Origin: Bedellia somnulentella
Taxonomy: Eukaryota; Arthropoda; Insecta; Lepidoptera; Bedelliidae
Assembly (NCBI GenBank): GCA_963576735.1
Contig: CAUYWD010000304.1
Coordinates: 52,001 to 116,000 of the forward strand
Direction: 5' to 3'
Length of the DNA: 64,000 nt
Part shown: one piece after another, positions 9,145 to 17,547 of the stretch
Layout of the letters: each line of letters starts with the position of its first letter
Position numbering within the stretch: position 1 is the stretch's first letter
Notes under the pieces: generated by a model
What the model was told of the DNA's origin: nothing
Seen by the model: only the letters and a program-made list of their open reading frames with translations
Database searches by the model: none
Translations under genes and position numbers: made by a program

Positions 9145-11365
9145 ATGGATCAAAAGGCAATTTTCAATAGTACTACCCAGGTGGGTCCCCGAAAGGGGGA
9201 ATCCCACCCTTCCGCAGCCGCGGGAGGCGCCCCCACGTATTCTGGGGGGGGCAAAAACTGCCTCGCAGGTTCTTTATCCAAAGGCCTGCGTAAAAACAAC
9301 GACAACAGCTTTTCTTTAATGGACGATGATTCAGCGACTAATATGGACTATTCCTATTGAGGACATAGATCTGGCTTCAGACACAGACTTGGCTGTAGCT
9401 GAGTCTGAAGAAGACTATAATACACCGGCTACGGGTCAAAGTACCCGGTGCAATTCTGAATGCAGAAAGCGGTCAAGAATCGGTGAAGAATCTGGACCAT
9501 CAGATTCGGATACCAGTAGAGACTCGGTGCCAGGAAGTACCCTTTCCAAAAGAGGTAGAGGGAGACCACCCACTTCCGGCAAATTTATTGGTGTTGGCAG
9601 AGCTAGGGCCGAACTAGCAGCTGCAAAGAGGGAAGATTTCCTACTTCGGCAGCAAAAAGAAAAAGAGGTCCTATCCGACAAAATGGAAAAGTCTCACAAG
9701 AGAAAGGAAAGAACAAAAGTAGTCATTGACGCAACACCAGCTGGGGACAAAATCGCTGATGACTTGGCAAAAATGGTGAGGAATGAAGTTGAAATAATCC
9801 TTAAAGTGGCGAATAAGTCAAGGAACTTAAAAGGGACATATGTAAGGGACCTCCAGAATGCTGCTACATCAATCAGGGATGCATCTGAGGCTCTTTTAGG
9901 AAGAACTTCTTCTGAAGAAGTTAAAAAGCTTCAAGAAGATAATGCTAGACTTCGAGAAGAAATTAAAGTTATAAGAGAATTCCACGACCAGGAACAAGCT
10001 TCTTTACGCTCCGAACTGGTTGCTCTTAGAGAAGAAATCAGGGGCTCTCAATCAAACCCTCAGCCAATAGGAAGCGAGGATTTTATTCGGTCTGTCATGG
10101 TACAAGTAGGTACCATGATGAACGCCCCACTTTAAGCCCTAGAGGAACGCCTTTTGCCGCGAAAAAATATACGTCCACCGCTGGCAGCAGATAGGAGGCC
10201 TCTCAGTGTACCAAAAACGGCGCAACCTACTGTGGAGGTGAATAAAAGCAAGGGAAAAGGCAAAGGGAAGGGGAGTGGTAACACAGCCACCAAACAAACC
10301 CTCCCAGTAGCCTCCTCCCAAACAACATCGGCCTCAAGAGGCAATGAAAACTCAGGCTCGAAAGTGCAACCATCTCCTACCACATCTGTGATACCGCCAG
10401 CAGAGACTTGGTCTACAGTGGTTCGTCGCGGTAAAAAGGCGAAAGCAGTAAGTGCTGTTGCCGCTGCTCGCGCAGTGCCTCAGTCAAGAAACAAACCGAC
10501 TGCGGCCACAAAGTTACGTACCCCTCGTTCGGTAGCGGTGGTTATCACGCTGGAGCAGGGTGCTAAGGAGAAAGGTGTCACCTACAAAACGATAATGACC
10601 GAGGCTAAGGAAAAACTTGACTTGCTAAGCCTCGGAATAGGAGGAGCCCGAATGCGAACGGGTATTACTGGTGCCCGGAAAATTGAGCTTCCTGCATCTC
10701 AAGCAGTAAATGCTGACGCGTTAGCGGAAAAGCTTCGCGAAATCCTTCCAGCGAACATTGCACGGATCTCCAGGCCAAAAAAATGTGCCGAACTGCGCAT
10801 CACGGGACTGGACGACTCTGTTACTCCAAAGGAAGTGGCAGATGCTGTTTCCAGAGATGGCGGTTGCTCAGTAACCGATATCTTGGTCGGAACTATTAGA
10901 GAGGTTCCTCGAGCACTTGGCGCTGTGTGGGTTCGCTGTCCGGTTGAAGCAGCCAAGAAGCTTACAAACGCTAAGTCAATTAACATTGGGTGGTCTGAGG
11001 CACGGGTGCGTCTTCTGCCTCAACGAGAGCTAAGGTGCTATAAATGCCTCTTAGTCGGGCATGTCGGTGTCAACTGCACCTCGAGCATCGATCGAAGCAA
11101 CATATGCTTTCGCTGCGGCCAGCCCGGCCACAAAGCAAACTCGTGCGGAAACAATCCGTCGTGTCCAGTCTGCATAGATAGTTCTAAGCCGGGAGAACAT
11201 AGAATTGGCGCAAAATCTTGCCTGGCCACCAAAAAGGGCAGCCAAAGATCGAAAAAGAGAGATAGAGCTTCAACTAAAACTCACCAATCTGCGTCCACAC
11301 AGCAACCTGCAACTACTAGTGTGGAGCAAATGGAAGAAGGGGAACCCGTAGCCGTCGTTAATTGA
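9145..11365 (+). pseudogene. C3 ORF1, disrupted by a frameshift and a nonsense codon
   Basis: The ATG at 9145 opens the conserved N terminus. Compared with the intact C9 copy there is a net loss of 11 nt near 9354-9360, which brings TGA 9358-9360 into frame. The correct sequence continues in the next frame. A second lesion, TAA at 10133-10135, replaces the Glu codon of the conserved NARLEALEERL segment. Beyond it the frame is open to TGA 11363-11365, covering the basic KGKGKGKG tract, the TWSTVVRRGKK block and three zinc knuckles (C-X2-C-X4-H-X4-C twice, then C-X2-C-X8-H-X6-C). An AT-hook-like GRGRPP lies in the middle segment. With two independent lesions this copy cannot supply ORF1 in cis, although its ORF2 is intact. 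Confidence 0.9.
9180..9252 (+). other. C3 three-hairpin block in the first ORF1 codons
   Basis: As in C2, but hairpin 2 is CTTCCGC-AGCC-GCGGGAG. It is no longer a palindrome but is still a 7-bp stem using one G-U pair. Confidence 0.68.
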
Positions 11366-14300
11366 TGGCTATGAGGTTACTCCAAGTGAATCTCAACCAC
11401 TGCGCCACTGCCCAGGATCTGTTCTTCCAAAGCATGGCGGAGTGGTTGATACAAATAGGAGTGGTCTCGGAGCCATACTTTGTCCCTTCAGGGGTAAACT
11501 GGGTGTCGGACCTGGATGGCGTGGCGGCGATAACCGTCAGCCAGTCATCAGGACTGCTGCTGGAAGAGGTGATAAGAGGCAGGGGTTTCGTCTCAGCTCG
11601 TGTCGGGGAAATAGTGATTTTTTCTATATACTTTTCCCCAAACGAAACCCTTGCCAACTTTGAAGTGTTTATGCAGGAGATAGAAGCAGCAGTCCTGCAA
11701 CGCTCTCCTCGTCAGGTCCTGGTCGCCGGAGACTTCAATGCCAAGTCTGTGGCTTGGGGATCTCCGGCCACTAATCGTTTTGGCGAGGTCGTGCTAGAGT
11801 GGGCGACGGCCACGGGTGTGGCCATTGTAAATAGGGGTTCGACACCCACATGCATTCGGCATAACGGGAGTTCGATTGTCGATCTGACCTTCGCAACTCC
11901 CGGTCTCTGGGCCCTTATCAAGGGCTGGAGAGTCATCACAGACGTGGAGTCGTTTTCGGATCACCGATACATCCGTTACGACCTCTCCACGTCCCGTGCA
12001 GCCACCTTACCAGGCGGTCAGTCGACAAATGGGGGACCCAGGTGGGCCCTCAGCAGGTTGGATAAAGAAGTTATGGTCGAGGCAGCTATTGTCCAGTCCT
12101 GGGTGGCACCGTCTGGTACAGCAATCGACATCCGTGCTGAGGTGGACTGGTTTCGTGAGGCTCTCACAGAGATTTGCGATGCGTCTATGCCCCGAGTGGG
12201 GCCTATGGCTCCGAGACGCCAAGTGCACTGGTGGTCTGCCGAAATTGCTAGCCTACGACAGGCGAGCATCGTGGCACGCCGCCGGTGCAAAAGACAGAGG
12301 AGGAGAAGACCCCGAGACGAGGCCGAGGAACTCCGCCGCGTGGAGGTATTTCGCGAGGCGAAAAAGGCCCTGAAAATTGCTATCATCAGGGCCAAAGAAG
12401 AGTCAAGGAAAGAACTCCGGGAGGCTCTTAATAGGGATCCATGGGGGCGCCCTTATAGAGTGGCGATGCAAAGACTTCGCCCCTGGGCTCCCCCGCTCAC
12501 GACGAGCCTCCAGCCCCACGTGGTGGAGAATGTCGTCTCGGCATTGTTCCCGGATAGGGGGGCGCATCAGCCCCCCGTGATGATATGTGAGCGGCAACGT
12601 CCGGTGGACGACCGGCTGGTTCCCGAGGTGACGGAGCCAGAGTTGGCGGTGGCTATCGAGCGCCTTAAAGCTAAGAAAACAGCCCCGGGTCTAGATGGAA
12701 TCCCGGGGCAGGCGTGGGTTGTGGCGCTCAAGCCCTTCCTTGAAGTGAAATTTCGGGGCCTGTTTTCTGCGTGCCTGGAGGAAGGCGTATTTCCGGAGCC
12801 GTGGAAGACGGGCAAACTCGTCTTGTTGAGAAAGGAGGGGCGCCCCGCCGACTCCATAGAGCCTTCGGCATTCCGCCCAATCGTCTTGCTTGATGAGGCG
12901 GGCAAGCTCTTGGAGCGGGTGGTTTCGGCCCGCATCGTCAATCACCTCGAGGAAATTGGTCCGAACCTCTCGGACCACCAGTACGGTTTCCGGCGCTGTC
13001 GTTCCACCGTTCATGCGGTTCTGCGGGTCCGCTCAATAGCGGACGAGGCGGTCTCCCAGGGCGAGGTGGTGTTGGCGGTCTCGATCGACATTAAAAACGC
13101 TTTTAACACCATGCCCTGGTCTTGCATTGAGGAGGCACTGAAGTACCATGACGTGCCTCCCTACATCAGGAGGATTCTCGGGTCGTACCTCTCGGACCGG
13201 TACATTACGTATCCGCTTCGGGAGGGTTGGGGTCGCCGCGAAATGTCTTGCGGTGTTCCACAGGGCTCAGTCTTGGGCCCGCTTCTGTGGAACATCGGCT
13301 ACGACTGGGTCTTACGCGGCGCCAACCTCTGGGGTGTCCAACTCACCTGCTATGCAGACGACACCCTAGTGACGGCTCGAGGCAAGACCTACAGAGAGGC
13401 CGCCATCCGCGGGACTGCGGGAGTGGCGCACGTGGTGCGTCGAATAAGGTCGTTGGGTCTGGAAGTGGCCCTGAATAAGTCCGAGGCCATGTGGTTCCAT
13501 GGTCCTCGGAACGGTCCGCCGGTTGGGGAATCCGCCATCGTCGTGGGTGGCGAGAGGATTGCCGTCGAGTCAAGTTTGAAATACCTTGGATTAGTACTCG
13601 ACGGCCTTTGGACGTTCCGCGCTCACTTCGAGCGTCTGGGGCCCCGGTTGATGGTTGCGGCAGCTGCACTCTGCAGACTCCTGCCGAACCTTGGGGGCCC
13701 TAGGGACGGGTGCAGGCAGCTCTATATGGGAGTCGTACGGTCCATGGCTATGTACGGCTCCCCAGTGTGGGCTGACGCCCTGAAAGGGTCAAACGCGGCG
13801 CTTCTTCATGCGCCGCAACGACTCATGGCTGTCAGGGCGTCAAGGGGATACCGCACGGTATCCCGAGAGGCTGCCTGCCTAATGGCGGGTTCAAAGCCGT
13901 GGGAGTTAGACGCGCAAGTTCTCGCGTCGACCTTCCACTGGCGTGAAGAACGGCGGACACAGGGCCACTGGCCCACGGATCGGGAGACTGCGGCCTACAA
14001 ACGGGAGGTCGAGTCAGCTGCCCTGGAGGCCTGGGCACTGCGGCTGGGTCAGCCGAGTGCGGGGCACAGGACGGTGGAGGCGATCCTCCCCGTCTTTACG
14101 CAGTGGTTGCAGCGAGAGCACGGATCTCTGAGCTTTCGGCTTACACAGGTCCTTTCCGGGCATGGTTGCTTCGGGAAGTACCTGTGGCGGCTGGGCAAGG
14201 AGCAGGCTGCTCGTTGCCACCACTGCCTAAATTGCCCCGAGGAGACGGCACAACACACATTAGAAGTGTGCCCAGCGTGGGATGAAGAGAGGGCAGCACT

Positions 14301-14493
14301 CCGGGCGGTCATCGGCCCGGATCTATCTCTGCCGGCCGTGGTCGCGGCTATGGTGGAGAGACCCGATGCGTGGGCGGCGGCGGCCTCCTTTTGCGAACGA
14401 GTCATGCTTGCAAAGGAGGCCGCCGAACGAGAGAGGGAGTTGGCGGACCCCACCAGAAGGGGCCGTCGTCGCCGCGGTGCCAGGAACCCTTGA
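11365..14493 (+). CDS. C3 ORF2: endonuclease/reverse transcriptase, 1042 aa
   Basis: The ATG at 11365 overlaps the ORF1 TGA by one base (TGATG). Endonuclease motifs SEPY, GDFNAKS and SDH and the reverse transcriptase YADD (residue 663, bases 13351-13362) are intact, as is the C-terminal Cys/His motif. The first ten codons match C9, whereas everything from the AACCACTGCGCCA stem (11395-11407/11435-11447) onward matches C4. The recombination point therefore falls at or just before that hairpin. No internal stop is seen. Confidence 0.97.
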   Translation: MAMRLLQVNLNHCATAQDLFFQSMAEWLIQIGVVSEPYFVPSGVNWVSDLDGVAAITVSQSSGLLLEEVIRGRGFVSARVGEIVIFSIYFSPNETLANFEVFMQEIEAAVLQRSPRQVLVAGDFNAKSVAWGSPATNRFGEVVLEWATATGVAIVNRGSTPTCIRHNGSSIVDLTFATPGLWALIKGWRVITDVESFSDHRYIRYDLSTSRAATLPGGQSTNGGPRWALSRLDKEVMVEAAIVQSWVAPSGTAIDIRAEVDWFREALTEICDASMPRVGPMAPRRQVHWWSAEIASLRQASIVARRRCKRQRRRRPRDEAEELRRVEVFREAKKALKIAIIRAKEESRKELREALNRDPWGRPYRVAMQRLRPWAPPLTTSLQPHVVENVVSALFPDRGAHQPPVMICERQRPVDDRLVPEVTEPELAVAIERLKAKKTAPGLDGIPGQAWVVALKPFLEVKFRGLFSACLEEGVFPEPWKTGKLVLLRKEGRPADSIEPSAFRPIVLLDEAGKLLERVVSARIVNHLEEIGPNLSDHQYGFRRCRSTVHAVLRVRSIADEAVSQGEVVLAVSIDIKNAFNTMPWSCIEEALKYHDVPPYIRRILGSYLSDRYITYPLREGWGRREMSCGVPQGSVLGPLLWNIGYDWVLRGANLWGVQLTCYADDTLVTARGKTYREAAIRGTAGVAHVVRRIRSLGLEVALNKSEAMWFHGPRNGPPVGESAIVVGGERIAVESSLKYLGLVLDGLWTFRAHFERLGPRLMVAAAALCRLLPNLGGPRDGCRQLYMGVVRSMAMYGSPVWADALKGSNAALLHAPQRLMAVRASRGYRTVSREAACLMAGSKPWELDAQVLASTFHWREERRTQGHWPTDRETAAYKREVESAALEAWALRLGQPSAGHRTVEAILPVFTQWLQREHGSLSFRLTQVLSGHGCFGKYLWRLGKEQAARCHHCLNCPEETAQHTLEVCPAWDEERAALRAVIGPDLSLPAVVAAMVERPDAWAAAASFCERVMLAKEAAERERELADPTRRGRRRRGARNP

Positions 14494-14804
14494 TGCACCG
14501 CGGCCTTTGGTAGGGTCTTCTTAGACCACGGAGCCCCCATATGGCGTGCGTCGCCGAAAGTGGGGCTCCACGGGCAGGAGGCGCGCAGAGTGGGGTTATC
14601 TGCGCGCTACTCAACCCTGCCCGAGAAGGGCGGACGCTCAGGTGGCCCTGAGCGTCCGCTGCTTGGTGATGGTAAAAAAGGGGGGTACCAAAAACCCCCC
14701 CATTGAGGTACGCCACAAGGCGTTAGGTGCTGGGGGTCCGAGGAATATTGCCTCTGGTTAAAGTCTTCAAGGACCCCCAAACTGTATACACCAAGAAGGG
14801 CCAC

Positions 14805-14885
14805 CGTGGGGTTTTAGTCAGTAGAAGTCTGACATATCCCCGTCGCACCCCCATGCGGCGGGGAATCCATGAGGATTTCCCCACG
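14805..14885 (+). other. C3 3'-terminal RNA structure
   Basis: Closing stem CGTGGGG/CCCCACG, GTCAG/CTGAC and CCCCGTCGCA/TGCGGCGGGG are all present. This is the best reference for the rearranged C4 version. Confidence 0.72.
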
Positions 14886-14922
<37 letters not shown>

Positions 14923-14924
<2 letters not shown>

Positions 14925-14981
14925 TTAGGTTAGGTTAGGTTAGGTTAGGTTAGGTTAGGTTAGGTTAGGTTAGGTTAGGTT
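14923..14981 (+). repeat. Telomeric spacer C3/C4, 59 nt
   Basis: Eleven GGTTA units followed by GGTT. It is the longest internal telomeric stretch in the array. Confidence 0.97.
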
Positions 14982-15061
14982 CCCCCACATGGTACAGCCT
15001 TGTCGTGGCGTGGGGGCTCAGTAGCCTCGGGCAATCCAGCCCGGGGTGAAGCCAATGTACC
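14982..15061 (+). ncRNA. C4 HDV-like ribozyme fold
   Basis: Same helices and the same GCCAA catalytic joining segment as C3. Confidence 0.8.
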
Positions 15062-15412
15062 GATTAGGCGTCGTTGTTGAGTTAGAACCTGGCGTTTGTA
15101 CCACATTGGTCGGCCAGGTTCTGTCTTGCGTTCGGTCCCAGCGACTGTCCACATTGGGCGGCTGGTGATGGAGGGGCGGCAATGTCTTCATGATACTGCC
15201 GGCCAACCCGTAAGCCTACTTCGGTGGGAACGGGGGCTCAGGCCACTGAGGTCTGGGCTGCGAGGAAGAAAACCTCTATAAAAAATTACCCCAATCCCAA
15301 GGTCTGCGTGCCGAGGGGATGAGTGTCTGGAGGGGGTCCAGTGCCTAGCGCAGGGGTAGGGGGGGTTAAGCTCGATGGTAGGCCGAGGGTAAAATTGCCT
15401 ACCAAAACATGA

Positions 15413-17545
15413 ATGATGAGTGAAAATAGAAAGTTATTACCCCAGGAGGGTACCGTCGGCTCAGCCGGCGGAGAATCCCTCCCTACATCTTTTGATGTAG
15501 GCCGTCCCTTGTATTCTGGGGGGGACAACACCCATCTTTTGCGATACAACGACTTATGCGAACGACTATCGGACTCCGATCTTACTGATGAAAATATGAG
15601 TGTGAGCTCACATACGACTGTGGAAGGTGAAAACAGGCTGTGGGACCTACACAGAAAACGGCGTGCTGGCAGTGGCTTAAGTGCCTCAGATTCAGACGGC
15701 AGTGCAGTTTCCTCGAATTCCAAGGCAACTGCGAAAAGAGGGCGTGGTAGGCCACCAACAACAGGCCAGTTCATTGGCGTCGGCAGAGCTCGTGAAGAAC
15801 TCGCAAAGGCGAAAAGAGACAGTTTCTTACTGAAAAACTCAGAAGAGCTGTCTCATAGAATGGAACGGAATAACCCTGTCCAAGAGAAGAAGAGACTGCA
15901 AAGGCCACAAATTACAGAGGCACCGATACCAGCCTCTGAAAAGACGGCAGCTGAAATTCTAGCATCGGTTCAGGAAGGGATAGCTAAAATAATGGATGTT
16001 GCTCATAATTCGAAGGCGTTGAAGGGCACGTTCATTAAAAAGCTCAAAGAGGCAACGTCAACGATTAAAGAGTCCACAGAAGCTCTGTTAGAACGGTCGT
16101 CTACTGATGAAACGAGGAGGCTTCAAGACGACAATGCTCGACTAAAAAACGAGTTGAAAATCTTGAAATCTTCAAATGAAGGTCTCCGGTCGGAGCAGGA
16201 AGCACTTCGAAAAGAGCTAGAAGCCTTTAGGGAAGAAATTCGGGGATGCAACCTTAATTCAGAGGCTACTGATAGCCTAGCCCAAAAAATCATGGTCCAG
16301 GTAGGGACCATGGTCAATGCTCGGTTGGAAGCTCTGGAGGGCCGTTTGCTTCCCGAAAAACGGTTACGGCCACCTCTAGCGGCGGACAAGTCAGCCCAGC
16401 TAATTACCGATCCTGCACAGTCTAGAAAGTCTTCAACGACCGAAAAAAGGCTGCAGGGTAAGGGAAAGGGTAAAGGTAAGGGGGAAAGCACTGTACGACC
16501 TGCTAGTTTACCCTTACCTGCTCAAAAACCGGTGTCAAGACCAGCTGTTGTGGTGCGAGAATCGATGTCGCAACAACCGAGCACATCTTCGGCAACCACG
16601 GAGGAGTCGTGGGCTACAGTTGCCCGACGCAAAACTAAAAAAGGGCAGAAAAACACGCCTGCAGCCCCAGCTACTGGTAAACAAATGGCAAAAAAAGCTG
16701 CAAAACCAAAGGTGCGCAAACTCCGAACGCCTCGATCTGCGGCAGTGGTCGTAAGACTCGATGCGGAGGCGGAAAAGAACGGAGCTAACTATGGCGATAT
16801 CCTATCCCAGGCCAGGAAGCAAATTGACATGAGTGGTCTGGGAATCGGGCCTTTGCGGATACGAACCGCTATCACCGGGGCCCGAAAATATGAGATATCG
16901 GGAGAACAATCTTCCGAAAAAGCCGATGCCTTCGCAAATAGGCTAAGAGAAGTCCTTCCACCTGACCTGGTAACTGTGTTCAGACCAATGAAGCTTGAAG
17001 ACCTCCGTCTATTTGGTCTGGACGACTCAGTTTCTAGCAGCGAGGTGGCCGAAGCCGTAGCTAGCGCCGGCGGCTGTTCAAAGGCTGATGTAAAAGTTGG
17101 GCGGATAACCGAAGGACAACGTGGGCTATCAACAGTCCACGTCAGGTGTCCGCTGGTTGCGGCAAAGAATATGCTCCAGGTGGGGCATATTCAGATTGGA
17201 TGGGGAGAAGTGCGCGTGCAGTTGTTGCCACGAAAGGAGCTACGCTGTTACAAGTGCCTCCAAGTAGGCCACGTACGCGCAAAATGTGATTCGCAAATCG
17301 ACCGTAGCGATCTCTGCTATCGCTGCGGTTTGCCCGGCCACATAGCGGACACATGCAATGCAAAGGCATGCTGTCCCATCTGCACGGCTGATGGAAGGCC
17401 TGCAGGCCACAAAATTGGAGCCAAAACCTGTGCCGCAAATAAAACAAAGCGGGTAGGTCATAAGAGGGCTGGCATAGGGCAATCAAGCTCTACTCAGGAT
17501 AATATAAAGCCAAGAGCTGAGGAGGAACCCATGACCATCGGATAA
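15413..17545 (+). CDS. C4 ORF1: RNA-binding protein with AT-hook-like motif and three zinc knuckles, 710 aa
   Basis: The start at 15413 (MMSENRK) is the first ATG in the long frame. An upstream ATG at 15409 opens only a 4-codon frame that overlaps it. Order of parts: a divergent N terminus shared only with C8; acidic/serine-rich segment; AT-hook-like RGRGRPP (109-115); charged coiled-coil region (about 120-285); the conserved VQVGTMVNARLEALEGRLLP segment; basic GKGKGKGKG tract; SWATVARRKTKK; a conserved domain of about 190 residues; and zinc knuckles at 612-625, 635-648 and 654-673 (third is C-X2-C-X8-H-X6-C). It ends EEPMTIG, then TAA TAA with the second TAA overlapping the ORF2 ATG. ORF1 proteins of TRAS/SART elements bind RNA and help targeting; that function is inferred here. 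No lesions are visible. Confidence 0.94.
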   Translation: MMSENRKLLPQEGTVGSAGGESLPTSFDVGRPLYSGGDNTHLLRYNDLCERLSDSDLTDENMSVSSHTTVEGENRLWDLHRKRRAGSGLSASDSDGSAVSSNSKATAKRGRGRPPTTGQFIGVGRAREELAKAKRDSFLLKNSEELSHRMERNNPVQEKKRLQRPQITEAPIPASEKTAAEILASVQEGIAKIMDVAHNSKALKGTFIKKLKEATSTIKESTEALLERSSTDETRRLQDDNARLKNELKILKSSNEGLRSEQEALRKELEAFREEIRGCNLNSEATDSLAQKIMVQVGTMVNARLEALEGRLLPEKRLRPPLAADKSAQLITDPAQSRKSSTTEKRLQGKGKGKGKGESTVRPASLPLPAQKPVSRPAVVVRESMSQQPSTSSATTEESWATVARRKTKKGQKNTPAAPATGKQMAKKAAKPKVRKLRTPRSAAVVVRLDAEAEKNGANYGDILSQARKQIDMSGLGIGPLRIRTAITGARKYEISGEQSSEKADAFANRLREVLPPDLVTVFRPMKLEDLRLFGLDDSVSSSEVAEAVASAGGCSKADVKVGRITEGQRGLSTVHVRCPLVAAKNMLQVGHIQIGWGEVRVQLLPRKELRCYKCLQVGHVRAKCDSQIDRSDLCYRCGLPGHIADTCNAKACCPICTADGRPAGHKIGAKTCAANKTKRVGHKRAGIGQSSSTQDNIKPRAEEEPMTIG
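15445..15526 (+). other. C4 three-hairpin block in the first ORF1 codons, alternative sequence
   Basis: Hairpin 1 is GGAGGG/CCCTCC with inner CCGTCGGC/GCCGGCGG. Hairpin 2 is CCTACATC-TTTT-GATGTAGG (15482-15489/15494-15501). Hairpin 3 is GTCCC/GGGAC. It has the same three-stem plan as the other copies with almost no shared primary sequence, which is strong support that the structure is selected. Confidence 0.75.
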
Positions 17546-17547
17546 TA

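Larger units (their letters stand above)
8714..14922 (+). mobile_element. C3: full-length retrotransposon copy, ORF1 broken twice
   Basis: The leader is 8714-9144 (431 nt, short type). ORF1 is type C, shared with C9. From about codon 10 of ORF2 through the 3' UTR (14494-14885, type II) it is nearly identical to the neighbouring C4, whose ORF1 is a different type. Poly(A) is 14886-14922 (37 A). The 3' end reads CCACG directly into A, without the T present in most copies. Confidence 0.96.

Noticed and set aside
10154..11365. Separate 403-residue zinc-knuckle gene in C3
   Set aside because: It begins at a TTG just after an in-frame nonsense codon and is collinear with the C-terminal half of the C9 ORF1; it is part of the broken C3 ORF1.
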